A stretch of DNA of 64,000 nt from contig JAQVAV010000005.1 in assembly GCA_028690665.1 (NCBI GenBank), positions 1-64,000 on the forward strand, in the 5' to 3' direction. This document shows positions 24,469 through 33,899 of this stretch, one piece after another (the first letter of the stretch is position 1; every line of letters begins with the position of its first letter). Origin of the DNA: Paludibacter sp. Lineage in GTDB: Bacteria; Bacteroidota; Bacteroidia; Bacteroidales; Paludibacteraceae. Under the pieces are notes generated by a model. The model saw only the letters and a list, made by a program, of their open reading frames with translations, was not told the origin of the DNA and did not search any database. The position numbers and the translations under genes were made by a program.

Positions 24469-27168
24469 ATGAATAGCAAAGAAGTAGAAAATAGCGTCAA
24501 ACAAGTCATTGAAAATTTCTCGGAAGAAGAGTTTATTTTTGATTTATTATTGGCTTATGGAGCCTCAAAAACCTCGGTAACCCGTTTAAAAAAAGGAGAC
24601 TTCAACCTTTCGAAAAACACTGGAGAAGTATTTTACAAAAAGAAACTTTTCTTCAAACCCGAAGAAACTGACAAACTTTTGAGTACAATTGATTCAGTTA
24701 GCAGTAACGAACAGATATTAAAACACCAGCCCCGGTTTGCTATTGTTACTGATTACAAACAGTTAGTTGCCAAAGACCTTAAACTTGGCAAAAGCCTCGA
24801 CATTGAAATACAAGAACTTCCAAAGTATTACGACTTTTTTTTACCGCTTGCCGGCAGCGAGGTTTACAATACAAAAAACAATAACGAAGCCGACCGCGAT
24901 GCAGCCTATAAAATGGCACAGCTTTACGATAATTTAGTCCACGCCAACGAAAATTTATATAACTCAAAAGAAAGCATCCACAACCTGAATATTTTCCTTT
25001 CACGATTATTGTTCTGTTTTTTTGCCGAGGATACCGGGATATTTGAGGAAGACAGCATTTTTACCAACACGCTGGTACAACACACCTCGGAAGATGGCTT
25101 TGACACGCACGAATTTCTCAATGAATTATTTACGCGACTAAACACAAAAGACGGCAGTAAATTTCCGGCTTACTTAGAAAAATTCCCTTATGTAAACGGC
25201 GGATTATTTGGGAAGGCGGTTGAATCGCCACATTTTACATTTAAAGCGCGCAAAACGCTTATCGAGCTTGGCGAATTAAACTGGAAAGATATTAACCCGG
25301 ACATTTTCGGGTCTATGATTCAGGCTGTTGTGTTGCCCGAATACCGGAGCGATTTGGGGATGCACTATACTTCGGTAGAGAACATTCTGAAACTGATAAA
25401 ACCATTGTTTTTAGATGAGTTATATGCCGAGTTTGAAAAGCACAACGACAATGTAACGCAACTGCGGAAGTTGATTATCCGAATTTCGAAGATGAAGTTT
25501 TTTGACCCGGCTTGTGGCAGCGGAAATTTCCTCATTATTACCTACAAAGAAATCCGGTTGCTCGAAATAGAAATACTGCAACGCATTATTGACCTTACGC
25601 CCGACCCGACACTTGAATTTACACAAATACAACTGTCGCAGTTTTACGGCATCGAAATTGACGACTTTGCCCACGAAATGGCGATACTCTCGTTGTGGCT
25701 GGCCGAGCACCAAATGAACCGTATTTTTGAAGAACGACTTTTCGATTACGGACGCTCAAACCCGATTTTACCATTAAAACAATCAGGACAAATAACACAA
25801 GGCGATGCAACACGTAAAGAATGGAACGAAGCCTGCCCTATTACAGAAAAGGATGAAGTTTATGTTATTGGGAATCCTCCGTATTTAGGAGCAAGGCTGC
25901 AAGATGCTGAACAAAAAAAAGATATGAGCATTGTTTTCCAGAATACAAAAGGCTACAACAATATGGATTACATTGCTTGTTGGTTTCAGAAAGCACAAAA
26001 ATATATCAACAACAAAAATGCAAAAGTGGCATTTGTAACAACAAACTCCATTTGTCAGGGAGAACAAGTTGCCTTGTTGTGGCCTCATATTCTATCAGAA
26101 AACATTGAAATAGGATTTGCTTATCAGTCTTTCAAATGGACAAACAACGCAAAAGGAAATGCAGGTGTTACGGTAATAATTATCGGATTAAGAAATGTTT
26201 CTAACGCACCTAAATATTTATTTGAAGGCGGATTCCAAAATCCAGCAAAAAACATTAATCCATATTTGTCAGATGCAACAAATATAATTGTTACAGGTAG
26301 AAATAAACCAATTTCTAGTATTCCAGAAATCAATTTTGGAAATATGGCAAATGATGGAGGACATTTGCTCCTATCTAAAACGGAGAAAGAAGAACTAGTA
26401 AAATTTGAACCACAATCAAAACCTCTTATAAAAAGATTAGTTGGAGCACTTGAATTCATTCGTGGTGTTGAAAAATATTGTCTTTGGATTGATGATGAGA
26501 ATAAAGATTTTGCATATTCTTTACCTAATGTTGCCAAAAGAATAGAAGACACACAGATATCACGAATGAACAGCAAACGCAAATCGACACAAGAATTAAG
26601 TACAGTTCCTTACAAATTTGCGGAAATAAGATATTTTGAAACAGATTCTATAATAGTACCCAGTGTTTCTTCCGAAAGAAGAGAATACATTCCTATTGGT
26701 TTTCTAGACTCTAACAATATTATAGTTGCTCCAAATTTCGGAATCTACCACGCCGAACCGTGGCTGTTTGCGGTTATTACATCCCGAATGCATATGACTT
26801 GGGTAAGAGCAGTTGGTGGACGATTAAAAACAGATTACAGATATTCGGCAAAGCTTTGTTACAACACATTTCCATTTCCCAATATCAGTCTAAAACAAAA
26901 AGAGAATCTGAATTTGTACGTATTTGCCATTTTGGATGAGCGGGCAAAATATCCCGAAAAAAACAATGGCACAATTGTACAACCCCGGTACAATGCCCAA
27001 AGGCTTAAAACAGGCACATCGAGAATTGGACGAAGCCATCGAAAAATGTTACCGTTTGCAACCCTTTTCAACCGATACCGAACGGCTCGAATACCTGTTC
27101 AAACTATACGAAGAAATGGTCAGCAAAGACACTCTGTTTGCCAAACAAAAGAAATCAAGAAAGCGTAA
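24469..27168 (+). CDS. MmeI-like adenine-specific DNA methyltransferase, C-terminus frameshifted
   Basis: This 899-residue protein should modify one strand of its recognition site at adenine. The SAM-binding motif I FDPACGSGNFL is at ~345-355 and catalytic motif IV NPPYLGA at ~470-476. A helical region precedes the core and a target-recognition region follows (~600-820), as in MmeI/type IIL enzymes. The N-terminal domain, where MmeI has its D-x-ExK nuclease residues, reads GEVFYKKKLFFK with no ExK. A run of seven A (26957-26963) shifts the frame. With six A the protein continues PEKTMAQLYNPGTMPKGLKQ to a stop at 27181 (903 residues), the normal family ending. As given, the last ~70 residues are nonsense. 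Confidence 0.85.
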   Translation: MNSKEVENSVKQVIENFSEEEFIFDLLLAYGASKTSVTRLKKGDFNLSKNTGEVFYKKKLFFKPEETDKLLSTIDSVSSNEQILKHQPRFAIVTDYKQLVAKDLKLGKSLDIEIQELPKYYDFFLPLAGSEVYNTKNNNEADRDAAYKMAQLYDNLVHANENLYNSKESIHNLNIFLSRLLFCFFAEDTGIFEEDSIFTNTLVQHTSEDGFDTHEFLNELFTRLNTKDGSKFPAYLEKFPYVNGGLFGKAVESPHFTFKARKTLIELGELNWKDINPDIFGSMIQAVVLPEYRSDLGMHYTSVENILKLIKPLFLDELYAEFEKHNDNVTQLRKLIIRISKMKFFDPACGSGNFLIITYKEIRLLEIEILQRIIDLTPDPTLEFTQIQLSQFYGIEIDDFAHEMAILSLWLAEHQMNRIFEERLFDYGRSNPILPLKQSGQITQGDATRKEWNEACPITEKDEVYVIGNPPYLGARLQDAEQKKDMSIVFQNTKGYNNMDYIACWFQKAQKYINNKNAKVAFVTTNSICQGEQVALLWPHILSENIEIGFAYQSFKWTNNAKGNAGVTVIIIGLRNVSNAPKYLFEGGFQNPAKNINPYLSDATNIIVTGRNKPISSIPEINFGNMANDGGHLLLSKTEKEELVKFEPQSKPLIKRLVGALEFIRGVEKYCLWIDDENKDFAYSLPNVAKRIEDTQISRMNSKRKSTQELSTVPYKFAEIRYFETDSIIVPSVSSERREYIPIGFLDSNNIIVAPNFGIYHAEPWLFAVITSRMHMTWVRAVGGRLKTDYRYSAKLCYNTFPFPNISLKQKENLNLYVFAILDERAKYPEKNNGTIVQPRYNAQRLKTGTSRIGRSHRKMLPFATLFNRYRTARIPVQTIRRNGQQRHSVCQTKEIKKA

Positions 27169-27252
27169 AACCAAAGGTTAATTAAAACCTAAGTGGCACG
27201 TCGGAATTTCCGACAAACCACTCAACAAAATGTTATAGAAGAAAGAATAATT

Positions 27253-28296
27253 ATGGTGGACTTAAATAAATATAATCCGAACACAAATTTTCTACTGTAC
27301 AAAACAGACAGTGGCGATGTGAAAGTTGATGTTTTGCTGCAAGACAAAACGATTTGGATGCCCCAAAAAAACATTGCAGAACTTTTTGATGTAGGAGTTC
27401 CTGCCATTTCAAAGCATCTTAAAAACATTTTCGAGAGTGGAGAATTAGACGAAAAAGTGGTTGTTTCCATTTTGGAAATAACCACTCAACATGGTGCTAT
27501 TGCTGGAAAAGAGCAAAGTATAGCAACTAAATTTTACAACCTCGATGCAATTATTGCAGTCGGCTATCGTGTCAATTCGCACAGGGCAACTCAGTTCCGC
27601 ATTTGGGCAACAAAAATACTTCAAGAGTATGTTATTAAAGGATATGCAATGGATGTGGAAAGGTTGAAAAACCCACAGCCAATTTTCGGGGAAGATTATT
27701 TTAAGGAACAGCTCGAAAAAATCAGGGACATACGTAGCAGCGAGCGTAGGTTCTATCAACAAATAACCGATATTTATGCCGAATGCAGCATTGACTACAA
27801 TGTAAATTCAGAAACAACAAAAAGGTTCTTTGCTACCGTTCAAAATAAACTGCATTGGGCAATTACAGGAAAAACAGCAGCCGAAATAATTGTGTCGAGA
27901 GCCGACCACAACAAAGACAAAATGGGATTAACATCGTGGAAAAACTCTCCCGATGGAAAAATTCGCAAATCGGATGTGTCAATTGCCAAAAACTATTTGA
28001 CAGAGAAAGAATTGAAACCATTGAACAGAATTGTAACAATGTACCTCGATTATGCCGAAGACCAAGCCGAGCAAGGCATTGCAATGAAAATGATAGATTG
28101 GGTAGAAAAATTAGATGCTTTCTTACAATTCAACCAAAAAGAAATATTAACCGATACCGGCAAAGTAACTGCTGCAATAGCGAAATCGTTTGCCGAAAGC
28201 GAATACGATAAATACAGAGTAATTCAGGACAAAAATTACATCTCAGATTTTGACCGTGAGATTAGTAAAATGATTGACAAAAAAAAGGATTCATAA
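27253..28296 (+). CDS. RhuM family protein
   Basis: This 347-residue protein belongs to the RhuM family, first named as a Salmonella pathogenicity-island gene and often found embedded in restriction-modification loci. Family hallmarks are VDVLLQDKTIWMPQKNIAEL, then HLKNIFESGELDE, YNLDAIIAVGYRVNSHRATQFRIWA (split across ~100-122) and the C-terminal Fic/DOC-adjacent HWAITGKTAAEIIVSRADH. No Fic catalytic HPFxxGNGR is present. The ATG at 27253 is preferred; a GTG at 27193 would add 20 unconserved residues. It lies 71 bp after the repaired methyltransferase stop and 1 bp before the helicase start. The biochemical role is unknown. Confidence 0.87.
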   Translation: MVDLNKYNPNTNFLLYKTDSGDVKVDVLLQDKTIWMPQKNIAELFDVGVPAISKHLKNIFESGELDEKVVVSILEITTQHGAIAGKEQSIATKFYNLDAIIAVGYRVNSHRATQFRIWATKILQEYVIKGYAMDVERLKNPQPIFGEDYFKEQLEKIRDIRSSERRFYQQITDIYAECSIDYNVNSETTKRFFATVQNKLHWAITGKTAAEIIVSRADHNKDKMGLTSWKNSPDGKIRKSDVSIAKNYLTEKELKPLNRIVTMYLDYAEDQAEQGIAMKMIDWVEKLDAFLQFNQKEILTDTGKVTAAIAKSFAESEYDKYRVIQDKNYISDFDREISKMIDKKKDS

Positions 28297-28297
28297 T

Positions 28298-30266
28298 ATG
28301 CCCGACTTAGTACATGTAACCTATAATCAAACAGGGAAAAGCAAAAAAACGAATGCTTTGGGAATGCGTGAAATGCAGGAAAAAGCATTTGCAGCAAACT
28401 CTGCTCAATATCTTTTAATTAAAACCCCTCCCGCATCCGGAAAATCAAGGGCTTTAATGTTTATTGCACTCGAAAAATTACATCATCAGGGCATTAAAAA
28501 AGTGATTGTGGCCGTTCCGGAAAAAGCCATCGGAGCGTCTTTTGCACCAACTGAGTTAAAAAAAATACGGTTTCTTTACCGATTGGCAACCCAATCCAAA
28601 ATACAATTTATGTACTCCCGGTGCCGATAATAGTAAAGTTGCTGCATTCCTAAAGTTTTTGGAATCCGATGAACAAATACTGATTTGTACACACGCCACA
28701 TTGCGTTTTGCATTTGATGGTTTGGACGAAAAAAAGCTAAACAATACGCTTATTGCTATTGATGAATTTCATCACGTTTCGGCTGATGGAGATAACCGTT
28801 TGGGCGAAGTTATGAAAGCAATTATGGACAAGTCAAATGCCCATATTGTTGCAATGACAGGTTCGTATTTCAGGGGCGACAATATCCCGGTATTAATGCC
28901 CGAAGACGAAGCTCGTTTTACAAAGGTTACCTATAACTATTATGAGCAGCTTAATGGCTACGAATATTTAAAATCGTTAGGAATCGGCTATCATTTTTAT
29001 CACGGTCGTTATTTCAAGAAACAGCCAGACAAAGAGATGTCCGCCTTAGAAGAAATTCTTGACGAAAACAAAAAAACAATCATCCACATTCCCAGTGTAA
29101 ATGCGGCTGAATCATCAAAAGACAAGTACGAGGAAGTTAACCATATTATCGATGCTATTGGCGAGTTGGAATATCAGGACAATGAAACAGGTGTTCTGTT
29201 CGTGAAAAGTAAACGTTCGGGCAAAGTACTGAAAATGGCCGATTTGGTAAACGACAACCAAAAAGCAAGAGATAAAATTACAACCTATTTGAGAAGTATT
29301 AATTCGCCCGATGATATTGACATTATTATTGCATTAGGAATGGCAAAAGAGGGCTTTGACTGGCCTTGGTGCGAGCACGCTTTAACTATTGGATACAGAG
29401 GTTCGTTAACTGAAATCATCCAAATTATTGGTCGAGCCACAAGAGACAGTAGGAATAAAACTCACGCGCAATTTACGAACCTCATTGCCGAGCCCGATGC
29501 TGAAAATGAAGAAGTAAAAGTAGCGGTAAACAATATGCTGAAAGCAATTACTGCATCATTGCTCATGGAACAGGTTTTAGCCCCAAACTTTAATTTCAAA
29601 CCCAAAAGTTTACACGATGACGATGAGCCGGACGATGAGAATGAACCAGAGAATACAATCAAAATCAGGGGATTTAAACTGCCATCATCTCAACGGGCGA
29701 AAGATATTATCGAATCTGATCTGAACGACTTAAAAGCTCGCATTTTACAGGACGACACAATGTTGAAGGCAATGCCCGGAAACATTGAACCCGAAGTAAT
29801 CAATACTGTGTTAATTCCTAAAATTATCAGAGAAGTTTACCCCGACTTAAACGATGAAGATGTTGAAGCGGTTCGCCAACACGTAGTAGTCGATTCAGTA
29901 ATAAAAAACAGCACTATCGAAGAACAGGGCAATAAAAAATTTGTCCGTATGGCTAACAGCTTTGTCAATATAGATGATATTCATATTGATTTGATTGACC
30001 AAATAAATCCTTTTCAAAAAGCGTTTGAAATTTTATCAAAATCAGTAACTACACAAGTATTGAAATTGATAAATGAACACATTCAGTCTACAAAAATTGA
30101 AATGACTGAAGAAGAAGCTATAATTTTGTGGCCAATAATAAAAAAATGGAGAGAAGACACAGGCGAAGTTCCAAGTTTGCAATCTTTCGACCCGAAAGAA
30201 AAAAGAATGGCTGAGGCGATTGTATTTTTAAAAGAATTGAAACGACAAAGAATGCTAAATGAATAA
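28298..30266 (+). pseudogene. SF2 DEAD/DEAH-box helicase interrupted by a +1 frameshift
   Basis: Two frames together make one helicase of about 655 residues. The first (ATG 28298) gives Walker A TPPASGKSRALMF (~50-60) and runs to ASFAPTELKK. At an eight-A run (28558-28565) the frame is lost. In the +1 frame the sequence continues KYGFFTDWQPNPKYNLCTPG and then ICTHATLRFAFDGL, the Walker B IDEFHH, motif III AMTGSYF and motif VI QIIGRATRDSR. With seven A the gene would be intact. The second part alone has an ATG at 28659 but lacks Walker A. The C-terminal ~240 residues are unique, ending 8 bp inside the next gene. It presumably translocates on DNA as the motor of the defence module. Confidence 0.85.
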
Positions 30267-31461
30267 AAAAATAACTATAGACGATATTTTTAATGATGAC
30301 GATTTTGGATTATTAGATTCAAAGCCTCAGACCTCGTATACCAAAACTGACGAAGATCGCCTTATTGAATCGTTTGAAGAAATTAATGCCTTTGTCGATT
30401 CAAATGAAAGAGAGCCGGGTACTTCAAGTATGTCCGAATATCGTTTATCAGCAAACCTAAAAACATTCAGGCAAGACGAAGGAAAAAAAAGGACACTAAA
30501 ACCTTTCGACCGGCATAATTTATTGGGATATGTTGAAATGAACAAGCCGAGCATCGATGATATTTTGAATGAAGACGATGACTTATTAAATACAGAAGAA
30601 GACCTTTCAATCTTTAAGTTTCGCAATATACCAAATCCTGAAGAACGTGCCGAAGCTGATTTTGTAGCTCAGCGTAAACCGATGAGAGAAAAAGATTTTA
30701 AACCGTATGAAAAAATGTTTCAGAAGGTGCACCAAGAAATCAAAGAAGGAAGACGAAAGATAATTCCGTTTCAGAACATCGAGAAAAATCTGCATGTTGG
30801 CAATTATTACCTCATGGATGGAGTACTACTACTTATAGAAGAAGCAGACTTGGAACAATCTTTAAAACAGCTAAAATCCGGGAACAGAATAAGAATTGAT
30901 GGACGGACACGAACCATATTTGAAAATGCCACATACAGTAATATGCTGTACCGGTCATTAGGGAAACAAATTCAGAAAAGTGGTATGGCAATTACCAATA
31001 CCGATGAATATTCCCAAAATGAATTATTTGTAAATGCCAATTTAGTAAAAGAAGATGATGTACAAACAGGTTGGATTTATGTTTTAAAATCAAAGAATCC
31101 GCAAGTCAAGGATATAAACGATTTGTATAAAATTGGATTTACGAGTACAACGGTCGATGAACGTATAAAAAATGCAGAAAACGAAGCCACTTACCTGTTT
31201 GCCGATGTTAAAAAAGTCGCAACTTATGTTTGTTACAATCGAAATGCCGATAAATTAGAACAACTGCTTCATCGCTTTTTTGCTGAAGCGTGTTTAAATA
31301 TTGATTTATACGACAATAAAGGACAAAGATACATTCCGCGCGAATGGTTTGTCGTTCCGTTTGAAATAATAGAAGAAGCAATCCAGTTAATTGTAACTGA
31401 AAAAATTCTGTATTATAGATATAATGCACAATTACAGCAAATAGTTTTAAAGAATGAATAA
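30259..31461 (+). CDS. GIY-YIG/T5orf172-type nuclease protein
   Basis: This is a 400-residue protein. Its C-terminal third has the GIY-YIG layout: GWIYVLKSK (~273), then DLYKIGFTSTTVDERIKNAE with the Arg of the family, and Glu/His-bearing DKLEQLLHRFFAEA (~335), as in T5orf172/MUG113 domains. The N-terminal ~130 residues are acidic and contain the same motif twice, TIDDIFNDDD at 6-15 and SIDDILNEDD at 98-107. The middle (~135-260) is a helical region of no known family. The gene overlaps the helicase by 8 nt, indicating translational coupling. I infer that it is the DNA-cutting subunit. Confidence 0.82.
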   Translation: MNKKITIDDIFNDDDFGLLDSKPQTSYTKTDEDRLIESFEEINAFVDSNEREPGTSSMSEYRLSANLKTFRQDEGKKRTLKPFDRHNLLGYVEMNKPSIDDILNEDDDLLNTEEDLSIFKFRNIPNPEERAEADFVAQRKPMREKDFKPYEKMFQKVHQEIKEGRRKIIPFQNIEKNLHVGNYYLMDGVLLLIEEADLEQSLKQLKSGNRIRIDGRTRTIFENATYSNMLYRSLGKQIQKSGMAITNTDEYSQNELFVNANLVKEDDVQTGWIYVLKSKNPQVKDINDLYKIGFTSTTVDERIKNAENEATYLFADVKKVATYVCYNRNADKLEQLLHRFFAEACLNIDLYDNKGQRYIPREWFVVPFEIIEEAIQLIVTEKILYYRYNAQLQQIVLKNE

Positions 31462-31671
31462 TTAAATAAAAACAAAAAAGCAATAAAACATCTGTAGCAC
31501 TAAGAATTCACAAGGAAAGCAAAAATACAGATTAATCTGGTTTATGACAAACATACAGTTGACAATGCGTACTTTTGGATGATTATCAAAAACATATAAA
31601 TAGTTACAAGCCATATATAAAAAGCAAATAATTTTTTTCTTGTCTAACAAATAACATTTATAAAAATTATG

Positions 31672-31679
31672 TATTTTTG
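31672..31679 (+). promoter_or_regulatory. -7 element of the three-gene exported-protein cassette
   Basis: TATTTTTG lies 71 bp upstream of the ATG at 31751. The 31462-31750 gap is otherwise AT-rich with no gene. Confidence 0.5.
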
Positions 31680-31750
31680 TCATACAAAAACAGTTTGGAT
31701 AAATCACATATTTAATCGCCTTTTGTAGGCATTCAAAAATTTATAATGTT

Positions 31751-32359
31751 ATGAAAAGAATTCTTTTATTCAGTTTATTTATTGCTTGCATCCTTTTGCT
31801 TAGCAGTTGTGCTCAAAGTTATTATGCACTTAGCCCGGAAAAGACAACTTATATAGCGTCAAACAACCTTAACGACATTAATCTGCATTACAGATATGAT
31901 ATTTTGAATGAAAGCGGCAATAGAAAACTATCGAAAAAAGAGAAAAAACAAAATATAAAGATAGTGGCCGTAAAAATAATCAACAATACCGACCACATAA
32001 TAAATATTGGCAACAACGCGGCTTTTTTTAGTGGGAATACACTTATTTATCCCATGGATGCAATCTCAATAAGAAATAATATAAAACAATCCGTGCCAAG
32101 TTATTTATGGTATCTTTTACTGTCACCACTTACATTCTCTTTTAATGGCTCCGATCCTGCTCCAATCGGATTACTACTTGGACCCGGGATTGCCGGAGGC
32201 AACATGCTGGTAGCGGGAACTGCCAATAAAAGCTTTTACAATGAGTTGACAAAATATGATATTCTTAACCGAGATATTCAGGTTGGAGAAACTGTCTATG
32301 GTATAGTCGGATTCAGGGATTTAGATTATGTTCCACTCTCCATAAGATTAATAGAATAA
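31751..32359 (+). CDS. Lipoprotein of unknown function
   Basis: This 202-residue protein has a strong lipoprotein signal (MKRILLFSLFIACILLLSSC, Cys20). The mature part has a Lys-rich patch (KLSKKEKKQNIK, ~60-71), a probable short hydrophobic segment YLWYLLLSPLTF, and a Gly-rich stretch GLLLGPGIAGGNMLVAG (~140-157) that could be membrane-associated. I do not recognise the family. It stands first in a set of three same-strand exported proteins (to 33767) directly after the defence module, with its own promoter. Confidence 0.7.
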   Translation: MKRILLFSLFIACILLLSSCAQSYYALSPEKTTYIASNNLNDINLHYRYDILNESGNRKLSKKEKKQNIKIVAVKIINNTDHIINIGNNAAFFSGNTLIYPMDAISIRNNIKQSVPSYLWYLLLSPLTFSFNGSDPAPIGLLLGPGIAGGNMLVAGTANKSFYNELTKYDILNRDIQVGETVYGIVGFRDLDYVPLSIRLIE

Positions 32360-32436
32360 ATTTACCGGTCTGAAATTCCTAATCAACCCTGTAAAATTTA
32401 TTTCTAAAATATAATTTATACTTACAACACAGTAAA

Positions 32437-33006
32437 ATGACAAAACGAATCTTCATTTTATTATTCATACTTATTTCAACTGCAACATTTGCCAGAATAG
32501 GGAATAATAATCGTTTTTGGATCATATCCCAGGAAAATTATAACAAAAAAGTAAAAAACGGGCAGGATGTCATTTTTAAAAGATATGTTGTAGTTCCAGC
32601 CATTGATAAAAATTACAAAGACATACTGCTTACAAACGATGAGCCTGAGATATTAGCGAAATTCTCATTTATGCTGATGACTAATAAAAGAAGCTGGATT
32701 ATAAAGTATATCAACAATTGTGATAATTCGTCAGACATCAACAACTTAATAACAGCATTATATTATTTTTCTGAAAAGGAGTATGCGGAAGCAATAGTAC
32801 AGTTAGAAAAATATAACTCGGAAAAATACTCTTTTTTAAAACTCCTTTTAATTGCCGACAGCGAATACGAATTACTTCAGGATAAAAGAAATTACAAGTC
32901 CGTCATCGACCGCTATCAATCGGCCATAAATAACACGAATGATTTTTTATACAAAACAATTATCAACAAAAGAATCAGGTATATAAAATACAATACAGCT
33001 CAATGA
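32437..33006 (+). CDS. Exported protein of unknown function with TPR-like C-terminal half
   Basis: This 189-residue protein has a signal peptide (MTKRIFILLFILISTATFA). The second half has the helix-turn-helix rhythm of tetratricopeptide-like repeats (ALYYFSEKEYAEAIVQLEKY, then VIDRYQSAINNTNDFLYKTI). No enzyme motif is visible. The last 4 nt overlap the next start (ATGA), so the two are translationally coupled. Confidence 0.65.
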   Translation: MTKRIFILLFILISTATFARIGNNNRFWIISQENYNKKVKNGQDVIFKRYVVVPAIDKNYKDILLTNDEPEILAKFSFMLMTNKRSWIIKYINNCDNSSDINNLITALYYFSEKEYAEAIVQLEKYNSEKYSFLKLLLIADSEYELLQDKRNYKSVIDRYQSAINNTNDFLYKTIINKRIRYIKYNTAQ

Positions 33007-33767
33007 ATAACATAAAACAGACCATTCTTTTCGCGCTGTTATTAGCCTTTATCGTGAGTTGCACTCCGACAAAACGAATTCAGAAAAACATGAACCTGAA
33101 AAGCAGTTCAATGGCTTACATTATGGATTCAAAAGTTTCTGAAAACAAAAACGGCATAGCCATTAATATCGACACAATACGGTTTAATCCCCATATAATG
33201 AGCGATACAACAAAAGTAAAACGGGAAAAAGGATACTTTTTACCACTGATACTCGTGTATATATGGAATTCTCAGAATAAATGCACTTTGGGTAAAGGAA
33301 CGTTTGAAGAAGATATTCCGGATTTTTTGGCAGCATCGCTTAGCCGGGAAGCCGACCGGTCAGGCATTTTTGACATCAGCAACACCGCTCCTTCGGAATA
33401 CAGTCTCGACATTTCGGTAGACAGCATAAGCACCGAAGGACAGTACATAAGCAGCGGATTTTTTTATTTTGCTTTGTACATTTACGGTTATTCTTACTCT
33501 GATATAGCCGGGCCGGCTAACTCAACTTTGCGAATTTCATATAAACTCCGGAAAAACGACGAGGTAATTCACAGCAATAGTTTTACAGCTCAAAAAGTTA
33601 CAGAGCCAATCAGCAGAAAATATACCGACACAGGCATTCTTCAACAAGATTACGCGGTAAGTATGGTGGAAGCAGTATCATCCAACTTTAAAAATATTAT
33701 CGAGGAAATTGTGAATGATCTAAATATCTACTTTACCGAGCACAACGAAGGCGCTGACGACAATTAA
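33003..33767 (+). CDS. Lipoprotein of unknown function
   Basis: This 254-residue protein has a lipobox in LLAFIVSC (Cys20). The mature protein is beta-rich with the pattern YSLDISVDSISTEGQY, LRISYKLRKNDEVIHS, and a C-terminal helix (MVEAVSSNFKNIIEEIVNDL). The arrangement resembles ABC-type LPS-assembly or YajG-like lipoproteins with a GNA1162-type fold, but I cannot assign a family. It overlaps the preceding gene by 4 nt. Confidence 0.65.
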   Translation: MNNIKQTILFALLLAFIVSCTPTKRIQKNMNLKSSSMAYIMDSKVSENKNGIAINIDTIRFNPHIMSDTTKVKREKGYFLPLILVYIWNSQNKCTLGKGTFEEDIPDFLAASLSREADRSGIFDISNTAPSEYSLDISVDSISTEGQYISSGFFYFALYIYGYSYSDIAGPANSTLRISYKLRKNDEVIHSNSFTAQKVTEPISRKYTDTGILQQDYAVSMVEAVSSNFKNIIEEIVNDLNIYFTEHNEGADDN

Positions 33768-33899
33768 CCGGAAAAATTATTCTGAAAACAACCATGGAAT
33801 AAGGGTCATAAAAATTTCTATCAGGTAAGAGAAAACAATAACTATTGTTGTTCGTTCAATAGAAAAGAAGATTACCAAGATTCAAAAATATAGTACGTT

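Noticed and set aside
26924-27181. Separate small gene for the 85-residue frame at the methyltransferase end
   Set aside because: It is the true C-terminus of the methyltransferase, displaced by the A7 frameshift.
28659-30266. Independent helicase gene starting at 28659
   Set aside because: It lacks Walker A, and the missing N-terminal half lies directly upstream in another frame.
23682-31461. BREX or DISARM system
   Set aside because: No pglZ, brxC, DUF1998 or PLD gene is present in the cluster.
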